From positions 124,001-188,000 of the forward strand of contig NZ_FMAD01000007.1 of NCBI RefSeq assembly GCF_900094595.1: a stretch of DNA of 64,000 nt. Direction: 5' to 3'. The translations under genes were made by a program, and so were the position numbers. This document shows positions 9,043-16,501 of this stretch, in pieces. The number at the start of each line of letters is the position of its first letter. Position 1 is the stretch's first letter. Under the pieces are notes generated by a model. That model was given only the letters and a program-made list of their open reading frames with translations. It did no database searches and had not been told where the DNA came from. Source of the DNA: Cupriavidus alkaliphilus. Its GTDB lineage: Bacteria; Pseudomonadota; Gammaproteobacteria; Burkholderiales; Burkholderiaceae.

Positions 9043-9441
9043 ATGACGACCCCACACATCCCAGCCGTCTACAAGGCGCCCGACGAACAGCCCGACAACC
9101 TGCCGTTCTGGCAGGCCGCGCGCGAGGGCAAGCTGCTGGTCAAGGTCTGCGACGACTGCGGCAAGCCGCACTGGTACCCGCGCGTGCTGTGCCCGTTCTG
9201 CATGGGCACCACCTCCTGGAAGCAGGCCAGCGGCCGCGGCACCATCTACACCTACAGCGTGACGCGCCGCGCCGGCCCCAACCCGTTCTGCATCGCCTAC
9301 GTGAAGCTGGAAGAAGGCGTGACCATGATGACCCATATCGTCGACTGCGATCTCGACACGGTGCGGATCGGCCAGAAGGTGCAGGTCAGGTTCTCGCCCA
9401 GCGACGGCGGCGCACCGGTGCCGACCTTCGCGCTCGCCTGA
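9043..9441 (+). CDS. DUF35 OB-fold/zinc-ribbon acyl-CoA-binding protein
   Basis: This is a 132-residue protein with an N-terminal rubredoxin-like zinc ribbon (CDDCGKPHWYPRVLCPFC, two CxxC knuckles at about 37-55) followed by a DUF35 OB-fold (GTIYTYSVTRRAG, then VKLEEGVTMMTHIVD). Proteins of this family act as obligatory partners of thiolase-fold enzymes, channelling or binding acyl-CoA. It begins 17 bp after the thiolase-fold gene and is surely co-transcribed with it. It is normal in length for the family. Confidence 0.9.
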   Translation: MTTPHIPAVYKAPDEQPDNLPFWQAAREGKLLVKVCDDCGKPHWYPRVLCPFCMGTTSWKQASGRGTIYTYSVTRRAGPNPFCIAYVKLEEGVTMMTHIVDCDLDTVRIGQKVQVRFSPSDGGAPVPTFALA

Positions 9442-9455
9442 GGCGGGCGCGGCAG

Positions 9456-9478
9456 TCAGCCGGCGACGTGCCGGCTGA
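9456..9478. terminator. Hairpin between convergent DUF35 and pirin genes
   Basis: A perfect 9-bp stem TCAGCCGGC / GCCGGCTGA with a 5-nt loop lies in the 51-bp gap between two convergent genes. There is no T-run on either strand, so it is a weak or Rho-assisted bidirectional terminator at best. Confidence 0.45.
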
Positions 9479-9492
9479 GTGCGGGCGGTGGC

Positions 9493-10368
9493 CTACTGCC
9501 GTCCCGCGGCCATGCTGCCGAAGCGGCCGCTGCTGAAGTCGCGGAACGCCTCGGCAATCTCCGCCTCGGTGTTCATCACGAACGGGCCGTGGCCGACAAT
9601 GGGCTCGTCGATCGGCTCGCCGCTGAGCAGCAGCACCACCGCATCGGTGCCGGCCTCGATGCTGACCGCATCGCCGGCGCCATCCAGCACCACCATCTCG
9701 GCATCGCGCACGGTGGCCTCGGCGTTGACCGTGACCTTGCCGCGCAGCACCACCAGCGCGGTATGCCAGCCCTCGGGCAGCGCCACGCGCGTGCCGGCGC
9801 CCTGGTTCAGGCGCATGTCCCACACATGCATCGGCGTAAAGGTGCGTGCGGGGCCGCGCTTGCCTTCGTATTCGCCGGCGATCACGCGCACCGTGCCGGC
9901 GCCGTCGGGCATCGGCACTGCCGGGATGTCGCGGTCGACGATGGCCTGGTAGCCCGGCGCGGCCATCTTGTCGCGCGCCGGAAGGTTGACCCACAGCTGC
10001 ACCATCTCCAGCGCGCCGCCGCTTTGCGTAAAGGCGGGCGAATGGAACTCTTCATGCAGGATGCCGGCGCCCGCCGTCATCCATTGCACGTCGCCCGGAC
10101 CGATGACCCCGCCCTGCCCGGTCGAGTCGCGATGCGCGACCTCGCCCTTGTAGACGATGGTCACGGTCTCGAAGCCGCGGTGCGGATGCTGGCCCACCCC
10201 GCGCGGACGCTGCGTCGGCGTGAAGTCGGCCGGGCCGGCGTAGTCGAGCAGCAGGAACGGGCTCAGCTGCTTGCCGTGGCTGGTGTACGAGAACATCGAA
10301 CGCACCGGGAAACCATCCCCGACCCAGTGCGGACGCGGTGCGCTGTAGACACCCAGAATGCGCTTCAT
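9493..10368 (-). CDS. Pirin family protein (bicupin, quercetin 2,3-dioxygenase-like)
   Basis: This is a 291-residue bicupin. The N-terminal cupin holds the metal ligands His61, His63, His105 and Glu107 (HPHRGFETVT and GILHEE), as in human pirin and E. coli YhhW. The C-terminal cupin starts near residue 175. Bacterial pirins bind iron and some have quercetinase activity, while others modulate pyruvate metabolism by protein contact; which applies here is not visible. The start is MKRIL at 10368, preceded by a GGAG-like site; the longer upstream reading lacks homology. Confidence 0.9.
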   Translation of the reverse strand: MKRILGVYSAPRPHWVGDGFPVRSMFSYTSHGKQLSPFLLLDYAGPADFTPTQRPRGVGQHPHRGFETVTIVYKGEVAHRDSTGQGGVIGPGDVQWMTAGAGILHEEFHSPAFTQSGGALEMVQLWVNLPARDKMAAPGYQAIVDRDIPAVPMPDGAGTVRVIAGEYEGKRGPARTFTPMHVWDMRLNQGAGTRVALPEGWHTALVVLRGKVTVNAEATVRDAEMVVLDGAGDAVSIEAGTDAVVLLLSGEPIDEPIVGHGPFVMNTEAEIAEAFRDFSSGRFGSMAAGRQ

Positions 10369-10500
10369 GTCGATCTCCGAGAATGCCGGCCACGCGGGCC
10401 GGCAATGATCCATGAAGCGATGATAGGTGCCGCGGCCAGGGCGCGGTAGGCGGCGGGATTGCGATGCAGCGTCCTGCCGCTGGAACGATGCCGCCAGCGC

Positions 10501-11076
10501 TCAGAAGCGGTAGCGCACGTATCCCATGCTGAAGTTGGTGCCCGGATTCGGGTCCTGGATCCCGGCATTGGACAGGTGCTGGAAGCGGTAGCCGATCGTC
10601 AGCCGCTGCGCCTTGCCGAAGGCGACGCCGACGCCGATCATGTCGGAAAACTGGAACGCCGAGCCCATGCGGTGGCCGCCGGCAATCTCGGTGTGGGTCA
10701 GCACGCGCAGGCCCACCGAGGCCTCGACGAACGGCGTGGCGTACTCCCCCGCATAGCTGAGCCGGAAGATCGGCGACACGCCGAACTCGGTCAGCTGGCT
10801 CGACGGCCGCGACGACAGCGCACGCCAGTTGGCAATGTTGACCTCGCCGTCCAGCGCCAGCGCCAGCCGGCTCGACAGCTGCCACTGCACGATCTCGTCC
10901 CAGCGCGCCGCCACTTCGTATTTCTCCACGCCGTGCCGGTTGTCGCGCCCATAGCCCGCCTGCATCGAGAATGCCGCGGCGCCGGCGGCGGACGGCAGCG
11001 CCAGCAGGCCGGCCGTAATCGACACCAGAGCCGCGCGCGGCAGCCCCCCTGACAATGTGTTTTTCTTCACTGACAT
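10501..11076 (-). CDS. pagL: Outer-membrane lipid A 3-O-deacylase, PagL-like
   Basis: This is predicted to remove the 3-O acyl chain of lipid A in the outer membrane. The 191-residue precursor has a signal peptide ending around SAAGAAA (residue 30) and then a small eight-strand barrel ending in Phe. The signature FQHLSNAGIQDPNPG lies near residue 165 and contains the catalytic His and Ser of PagL. The third catalytic position, Glu 14 residues after the His in Pseudomonas aeruginosa PagL, appears to be Asn. The start is MSVKKN at 11076. The gene stands alone between pirin and a hairpin terminator. Confidence 0.82.
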   Translation of the reverse strand: MSVKKNTLSGGLPRAALVSITAGLLALPSAAGAAAFSMQAGYGRDNRHGVEKYEVAARWDEIVQWQLSSRLALALDGEVNIANWRALSSRPSSQLTEFGVSPIFRLSYAGEYATPFVEASVGLRVLTHTEIAGGHRMGSAFQFSDMIGVGVAFGKAQRLTIGYRFQHLSNAGIQDPNPGTNFSMGYVRYRF

Positions 11077-11181
11077 CCGTCTATGTCGGGCGCGCCTGCG
11101 AAATCGACGCGCCACCGCTTTCTTTTGATCACGGCTCGACACGATAGCAGCGCTTTGAGATTGCAGAAGCCTCCGTCAGGC

Positions 11182-11194
11182 AAACACAGTGTTT
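11182..11194. promoter_or_regulatory. Palindrome upstream of the pagL-like gene
   Basis: AAACAC-a-GTGTTT is a perfect 13-bp odd palindrome 106-118 bp upstream of the pagL-like start, in an AT-richer part of the 271-bp gap between pyruvate carboxylase and pagL. It may be a regulator site; no known consensus is matched with certainty. Confidence 0.3.
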
Positions 11195-11266
11195 CATTGC
11201 AGGAACAATATTGCGATGCGCGCCAGGGGAAGCGATGCATGGCGGCCTGGCTGCTGCGCAGCCAAG

Positions 11267-11303
11267 CAAAAACCCCGGAAAGACCGTGGTCTTCCGGGGT
11301 TTT
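11267..11303 (-). terminator. Terminator after pyruvate carboxylase
   Basis: A long stem of AAAACCCCGGAA(A)GACC against GGTCTTCCGGGGTTTT with one bulged A lies 45 bp after the pyruvate carboxylase stop. The symmetrical A/T tails mean it could act on both strands. The stem is almost the same as that of the tRNA-Ser terminator at 16217-16255. Confidence 0.8.
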
Positions 11304-11347
11304 GCGCAGGGCTGGCTCTGGCGCAGCGGCGTGTCGGGCTGCCCGGG

Positions 11348-14300
11348 TCAGTCCTTCAGTTCGACCAGCAGGTCCTTCGCCGCCACCCGATCGCCCGCCT
11401 TCACATGCACCGCCGCGATCTCGCAATCCCGGTCCGCGGCGATATGGGTCTCCATCTTCATCGCCTCCAGCGCCAGCAGCGTGGTGCCCGCGGCCACGCG
11501 CTGGCCGGGCTGCACCGCCACCGTCACGATCGAGCCCGGCATCGGCGCGGCAATATGCAGCGGGTTGTCCGGCTCGGCCACCGCCCGGCCCTGGCGCGCG
11601 GCCGCGGCCTGCGCGGTGCTGCGCTGTTCGACCAGCGTGGTGCGCGACTGCCCGTTCAGCTCGAACTGGACCTTGATCTTGCCTTCGTCGGCATCGGGAT
11701 GGGTGCCCTGCAGCGACACCAGCAGGGTCTTGCCGGGCTCGATGTCGATCGCCACCTCTTCCTGCGGCTGCAGCCCGTACAGGTAGGCCGGCGTGGGCAC
11801 CACCGAGGTATCGCTGTGCTGGCGCACATGCGCGTGGTACTCGGCGGCCTGCTTGGGATACATCAGGTACGAGGCCAGCTGGCGGTCGTCGAGCGGCTGC
11901 TCGCACGCCGCCGCGCCCGCGGCGCGGGCCGCGTCGAGGTCGACCGGCGCGATCTGTTCGCCGGGCCGGTACGGCGCCGGCGGCTCGCCGCGCAGCACCT
12001 TGCGCGACAGCGCCGCCGGGAAGCCGTCGGGCGGGAAACCCAGCTCACCCCGGAACAGCGACACCACCGATTCCGGGAAGGCGATCTCCTTGCCCGGATC
12101 GCACACGTCGGCGGCGCTCAGGTCGTTGGCCACCATCATCAGCGCCAGGTCGCCGACCACCTTGGAGGTCGGCGTGACCTTGACGATGTCGCCGAACATC
12201 CGGTTGACCTCGGCGTAGGCGCGCGAGACCTCGGTCCAGCGGTGCTCGATGCCGAGCGAGCGCGCCTGCTCGCGCAGGTTGGTGTACTGGCCGCCCGGCA
12301 TCTCGTGGCGATAGACGTCGGCGGTGCCGGCGCGGATCTCGGATTCGAACGGCGCGTAGTAGCGACGCACCCCTTCCCAGTACATCGACGCCTCGTGCAG
12401 GCGCTCCAGGTCCAGGCCCGGGTCGCGCTCGCTGCCCGCCAGCGCCGCGGCGATGCTCGACAGGTTGGGTTGCGAGGTCAGCCCGCTCATCGCGTCGAGC
12501 GCGCCGTCGACCGCATCGCAGCCCGCCTCGATCGCGGCCAGCGCCGACGCGGCCGAGATGCCGCTGGTGTCGTGCGTGTGGAAATGCACCGGCAGCCCGG
12601 TCTCTTCCTTGAGCGCCCGGACCAGCGCCGCGGCCGCCTGCGGCCGGCAGATGCCGGCCATGTCCTTGATGCCCAGCACATGCACGCCGGCCTGCTGCAG
12701 CTCGCGCGCGATGCCGACGTAGTACTTCAGGTCGTACTTGGAGCGCTTCGGGTCGAACAGGTCGCCGGTATAGCAGATCGCGCCTTCGCACAGCGCGCCG
12801 CTTTCTCCCACCGCATCGATCGCCACGCGCATATTGCGCACCCAGTTGAGCGAATCGAACACGCGGAACAGGTCGACGCCGGCGCTGGCCGCCTGGCGCA
12901 CGAAGAAGCGCACCACGTTGTCGGCATAGTTGGTGTAGCCCACCGCGTTGGAGCCGCGCAGCAGCATCTGGAACAACACGTTGGGCACGCGCTCGCGCAA
13001 CTGCTCCAGGCGCTGCCACGGGTCTTCCTTCAGGAAGCGCAGCGCCACATCGAAGGTGGCGCCGCCCCAGCACTCCAGCGAAAACAGCTGCGACAGCTCG
13101 CGCGCATAGAACGGCGCGATCGGCAGCATGTCGGCGGTGCGCATGCGCGTGGCGAACAGCGACTGGTGCGCGTCGCGCATAGTGGTGTCGGTCAGCAGCA
13201 CCCGCTTCTGTTCCAGCATCCAGCGCGAGAACTTCTCGGCGCCCAGTTCGCGCAGCCGGTCGCGCGTGCCGTACGGCAGCGCAGCGCTGGTGTCGATCGC
13301 CGGCAGCACCGGCGCGGGCAGCGGCAGCGTCGGCAGCACGCGTCCGCTCAGCTCCGGGTGCCCGTTGACGCTGACCTCGCCCAGGTAGCGCAGCAGCTTG
13401 GTGGCGCGATCCTGGCGCCGGGCAAAGGCCAGCAGTTCCGGGGTCTTGTCGATAAAGCGGGTGGTGACGTCACCCGAGCGGAACGCGGGATGGTTGATGA
13501 CGTTCTCGAGGAACTGCAGGTTGGACGCGACGCCGCGGATGCGGAACTCGCGCAGCGCCCGGTCCATGCGCCGCATCGATTCCGGCGCGGTCGGCGCCCA
13601 GGTGGTGACCTTGACCAGCAGCGAGTCGTAGTACGGCGTGATCACCGCGCCGCCATAGGCGGTGCCGGCATCGAGCCGCACGCCGAAGCCGGCGGCGCTG
13701 CGATACGCGGTCAGGCGGCCGTAGTCCGGCAGGAAACCGTTTTCCGGATCCTCGGTGGTGATCCGGCATTGCAGCGCGTGGCCGTTCAGATGGATATCCT
13801 GCTGGACCGGCACGCCCGCGGCGCGCACTACGATCTTGCCGTCGGCATCGCGCGTGTTCTCGGTCATGCCGATATGGCCGCCCTCGGTGATGCGGATCTG
13901 CGCCTTGACGATATCGATGCCGGTGACCATCTCGGTGACGGTATGCTCGACCTGGATGCGCGGGTTGACTTCGATGAAGTAGAACTGGCCCGAGTCGGCA
14001 TCCATCAGGAACTCGACCGTGCCGGCATGGGTGTAGCCGACCGCGCGCATCAGCCGCAGCGCCGACTCGCACAGTGCGCTGCGGCCGGCATCGTCGAGAT
14101 ACGGCGCCGGCGCGCGCTCGACCACCTTTTGGTTGCGCCGCTGCACGGTGCAGTCGCGCTCGTACAGATGCACCAGGTTGCCGTGGGTGTCGCCCAGCAC
14201 CTGCACTTCGACATGGCGCGCGTTGCGCACCAGCTTCTCGACGTAGACCTCGTCGTTGCCGAACGCCGCCAGCGCCTCGCGCCGCGCCGCCGCGAGCGCG

Positions 14301-14851
14301 CCTTCCAGGTCCTGCTCGCTCTCCAGCACGCGCATGCCGCGCCCGCCGCCGCCCCAGCTCGCCTTCAGCATCAGCGGATAGCCGATGCCGGCGGCCAGGC
14401 GCTTGCACGCGTCCAGGTCATGCGGCAACGGCTCGGTAGCCGGCATCACCGGCACGCCCGCGGCGATCGCCGCGTTGCGCGCCGCGACCTTGTTGCCGAG
14501 CTTGCGCATCACCTCCGGCAACGGGCCGATCCAGCGGATGCCGGCATCGATCACGGCCTGCGCGAACTCGGGGTTCTCCGACAGGAAGCCATAGCCCGGA
14601 TGGATCGCGTCGACCCCGGCCTGCCGCGCAATGCGCAGGATGTCGTCGATATCGAGATAGGCCGCCAGCGGCTTCTTGCCCGCGCCGACCAGGTAGCTCT
14701 CGTCGGCCTTGAAGCGATGCAGCGCGAGGCGGTCTTCCTTCGAATAGATCGCCACCGTGCGCACATTCATCTCGGCGGCCGCGCGCATGACGCGGATCGC
14801 GATCTCGGAGCGGTTGGCAATCAGCAGGGATTGGATCGGGCGGTAGTCCAT
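11348..14851 (-). CDS. pyc: Pyruvate carboxylase, single-chain
   Basis: This biotin-dependent enzyme carboxylates pyruvate to oxaloacetate to refill the TCA cycle. The 1167-residue chain has all three parts in order: biotin carboxylase (about 1-455, with LIANRSEIAIRV, the ATP-grasp loop WGGGGRGM and FIEVNPRIQVEHTVTE), carboxyltransferase (about 540-820, with DTTMRDAHQSLFATRMRT and the metal-site HFHTHDTSG), and a C-terminal biotin carrier domain with EAMKM, biotin Lys near residue 1132. The length matches family norms (about 1150-1180). The start is MDYRPI at 14851. It stands as a monocistronic gene between two terminators. Confidence 0.96.
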   Translation of the reverse strand: MDYRPIQSLLIANRSEIAIRVMRAAAEMNVRTVAIYSKEDRLALHRFKADESYLVGAGKKPLAAYLDIDDILRIARQAGVDAIHPGYGFLSENPEFAQAVIDAGIRWIGPLPEVMRKLGNKVAARNAAIAAGVPVMPATEPLPHDLDACKRLAAGIGYPLMLKASWGGGGRGMRVLESEQDLEGALAAARREALAAFGNDEVYVEKLVRNARHVEVQVLGDTHGNLVHLYERDCTVQRRNQKVVERAPAPYLDDAGRSALCESALRLMRAVGYTHAGTVEFLMDADSGQFYFIEVNPRIQVEHTVTEMVTGIDIVKAQIRITEGGHIGMTENTRDADGKIVVRAAGVPVQQDIHLNGHALQCRITTEDPENGFLPDYGRLTAYRSAAGFGVRLDAGTAYGGAVITPYYDSLLVKVTTWAPTAPESMRRMDRALREFRIRGVASNLQFLENVINHPAFRSGDVTTRFIDKTPELLAFARRQDRATKLLRYLGEVSVNGHPELSGRVLPTLPLPAPVLPAIDTSAALPYGTRDRLRELGAEKFSRWMLEQKRVLLTDTTMRDAHQSLFATRMRTADMLPIAPFYARELSQLFSLECWGGATFDVALRFLKEDPWQRLEQLRERVPNVLFQMLLRGSNAVGYTNYADNVVRFFVRQAASAGVDLFRVFDSLNWVRNMRVAIDAVGESGALCEGAICYTGDLFDPKRSKYDLKYYVGIARELQQAGVHVLGIKDMAGICRPQAAAALVRALKEETGLPVHFHTHDTSGISAASALAAIEAGCDAVDGALDAMSGLTSQPNLSSIAAALAGSERDPGLDLERLHEASMYWEGVRRYYAPFESEIRAGTADVYRHEMPGGQYTNLREQARSLGIEHRWTEVSRAYAEVNRMFGDIVKVTPTSKVVGDLALMMVANDLSAADVCDPGKEIAFPESVVSLFRGELGFPPDGFPAALSRKVLRGEPPAPYRPGEQIAPVDLDAARAAGAAACEQPLDDRQLASYLMYPKQAAEYHAHVRQHSDTSVVPTPAYLYGLQPQEEVAIDIEPGKTLLVSLQGTHPDADEGKIKVQFELNGQSRTTLVEQRSTAQAAAARQGRAVAEPDNPLHIAAPMPGSIVTVAVQPGQRVAAGTTLLALEAMKMETHIAADRDCEIAAVHVKAGDRVAAKDLLVELKD

Positions 14852-15068
14852 GGCGGCAAGAAAATGTCCCTCCGTGCGCGGTGGCCACGGAAAGTCGGGT
14901 GAGGGGGAATGGCGGGGCACAGGCGGGAACCAGCATGCGCCTGTACCCGCATGGGCGCAAGAAGCGAGCCATCGCCCCGCTTGTTGATTTACAAGCGGAT
15001 TTTCAACGTCGCCGGGCACACATGGAATTCAAAACTGAAATTCCCGGCCGTTTTCACGCGCATTGCAG

Positions 15069-15998
15069 CTATCGGGCCGCGCCGGTCTTGTCGACCTGCA
15101 GGGCGAATTCGATGCATTCCGCGCTCGGCCCCGTCCATTGGCCAAACCCGATCCAGCCGTGCCCCCTCAGCGTGACCTCGTCGCGGCGCAAAATGAATGG
15201 CTCGGCCCCATCCATGCAGACATGGGTGCCATTCGAGCTTCTGTCGATCAGGACATACCTGCCGGCGCGCGGCTCGGCCATGGCCTGGAAGCGCGACGCG
15301 AGACGGTCCGACACCACGATGGTCATGCCGGCGTCCCGCCCGATGGTCACCGGCGCCGAGACGGCGTTCATCTCGACCACGGTGTCCCGATAGCGCAAGG
15401 TGAGGAACGCGGCATGCGACAGCGGCTCCTTGAATCCCGCGATCAGGGTCAGGTCGGTGGCCTGCTGCCAGATCGCCTCGTACAGCTCCACCGGCTGCGC
15501 CCTGCCGCGCACGTGGATCGGGTACAGGTAGCGCGTCATCTGGCGCAGCGGCGCGGGCAGGTCCGCGACCGCGTCCTTGCTGGTGATGATCTGTCCGCGC
15601 GCGGCGAGCCCGGACAGCCGTGCGGCCAGGTTCACGGCATCGCCGAAGACATCGCCGGACGCGTCCGACAGGATCGGGCCATGGTGAAAGCCGATATGGG
15701 ACGACATGGTGAAGCCGGCCACGGGCGGCAGCTCGGCAACCGCCCGCTGTATGTCCAATGCCGCCTGCAGCGCCTGCTCGGCGCAGGGAAACAGCACCAT
15801 CACCTCGTCGCCGATGGTCTTGACCAGCCGGCCTTGCGAGGCCTCGGAACAGGATTTCATCGCGCCGATGCAACGGCCGACCGCGGCAAGGGCGGCCGCG
15901 TTGCCCGCCCGTTCATAGAGCCGCGTACTGCCGCTGACATCCGCGAACAGTACCGAACCCTCCGACGCCTGGTGCAGCAGTTCCCGGTCCATGTGCAT
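15069..15998 (-). CDS. Class III adenylate/guanylate cyclase with C-terminal FHA domain
   Basis: This is a two-domain cytosolic protein of 309 residues if the ATG at 15998 is used; the ATG at 16016 would add six residues. The N-terminal class III cyclase domain (about 10-165) has metal-binding Asp20 (VLFADVSGSTRLYE) and Asp64 (GDEVM), Lys60 and Asp near 116-120 that favour ATP as substrate, and the transition-state pair Asn123/Arg127 (AVNLAARL). The C-terminal FHA domain (about 205-295) has TIGRDAGMTIVVSD, an SR pair, and SSNGTHV, the phosphothreonine-binding surface. A cyclase whose activity is tuned by binding a phosphoprotein is the obvious reading. No kinase gene is adjacent. Confidence 0.87.
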   Translation of the reverse strand: MHMDRELLHQASEGSVLFADVSGSTRLYERAGNAAALAAVGRCIGAMKSCSEASQGRLVKTIGDEVMVLFPCAEQALQAALDIQRAVAELPPVAGFTMSSHIGFHHGPILSDASGDVFGDAVNLAARLSGLAARGQIITSKDAVADLPAPLRQMTRYLYPIHVRGRAQPVELYEAIWQQATDLTLIAGFKEPLSHAAFLTLRYRDTVVEMNAVSAPVTIGRDAGMTIVVSDRLASRFQAMAEPRAGRYVLIDRSSNGTHVCMDGAEPFILRRDEVTLRGHGWIGFGQWTGPSAECIEFALQVDKTGAAR

Positions 15999-16216
15999 CC
16001 CGATCCGTCCCGCCATCCCCGCGCGGCGATCCGGCCAGCTGCCGGCGCCGCGCTTCCGCATGCTGGGAATTCTGGCACCGGCAAAGCCGATGCTCAATAT
16101 GAATCTGGAGCGCGCCGGACGAGGAAGGCAAGGAGATCGGCGCACGCATCGGGTGAGCGGCGCAAGGCAACGCGAACGGATTGCCGATGTGGCGGGATGC
16201 GCCCTGCGGGGCGCCC

Positions 16217-16255
16217 AAAAAACAAAACCCCGGAAGACCGCGATCTTCCGGGGTT
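16217..16255 (-). terminator. Rho-independent terminator after tRNA-Ser
   Basis: On the minus strand a 12-bp stem (AACCCCGGAAGA / TCTTCCGGGGTT) is followed by TTTTGTTTTTT. It lies 24 bp past the encoded CCA of the tRNA gene, so it ends the tRNA transcript before the cyclase gene. Confidence 0.88.
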
Positions 16256-16278
16256 CCGCCGCCAAGGACGGTTGTCAT

Positions 16279-16372
16279 TGGCGGAGACGGAGGGATTCGA
16301 ACCCTCGATCCAGGTTTTGGCCCGGATGCTCCCTTAGCAGGGGAGTGCCTTCGACCTCTCGGCCACGTCTCC
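16279..16372 (-). tRNA. tRNA-Ser, anticodon GCU
   Basis: The minus strand folds as a class II tRNA: acceptor GGAGACG pairs with CGTCTCC, the anticodon loop CTGCTAA on a CTCCC/GGGAG stem gives GCT, a long variable arm follows, and the T arm has GGTTCGAATCC. The discriminator base is G and CCA is encoded (16281-16279). Long variable arm, anticodon and acceptor all agree with tRNA-Ser reading AGC/AGU codons. It has its own promoter, leader hairpin and terminator. Confidence 0.97.
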
Positions 16373-16380
16373 CAAACTTG

Positions 16381-16405
16381 CGTTGTGTGAGGGAGCCACA
16401 CAACG
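16381..16405 (-). other. Leader hairpin of the pre-tRNA-Ser
   Basis: CGTTGTGTG and CACACAACG form a perfect 9-bp stem with a 7-nt loop, ending 8 nt before the mature tRNA 5' end. The predicted transcription start lies at the outer edge of the hairpin, so nearly the whole 5' leader is this stem-loop. It may influence RNase P processing or stability; that part is inference. Confidence 0.6.
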
Positions 16406-16413
16406 AAGCGCGT

Positions 16414-16442
16414 ATTCTAGCGATGCCGCCGGGGTTGGTCAA
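16414..16442 (-). promoter_or_regulatory. Sigma-70-type promoter of tRNA-Ser
   Basis: On the minus strand TTGACC (16442-16437), a 17-bp spacer and TAGAAT (16419-16414) match the -35 and -10 consensus closely. The expected start is about 16406, just before the leader hairpin. It lies in the 129-bp gap after the aspartokinase stop, so the tRNA does not depend on read-through. Confidence 0.8.
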
Positions 16443-16501
16443 TGAAAAATCGATGACTCAACACAAATTTTGCGGCCCCGCCAGAAAAGCTCACGAACGG
16501 A

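Noticed and set aside
11189-14902. A 1237-codon open frame antisense to pyruvate carboxylase
   Set aside because: Its composition is Arg/Ala/His-rich nonsense with no motif, while the opposite strand encodes complete pyruvate carboxylase. Long antisense frames are expected at this G+C.
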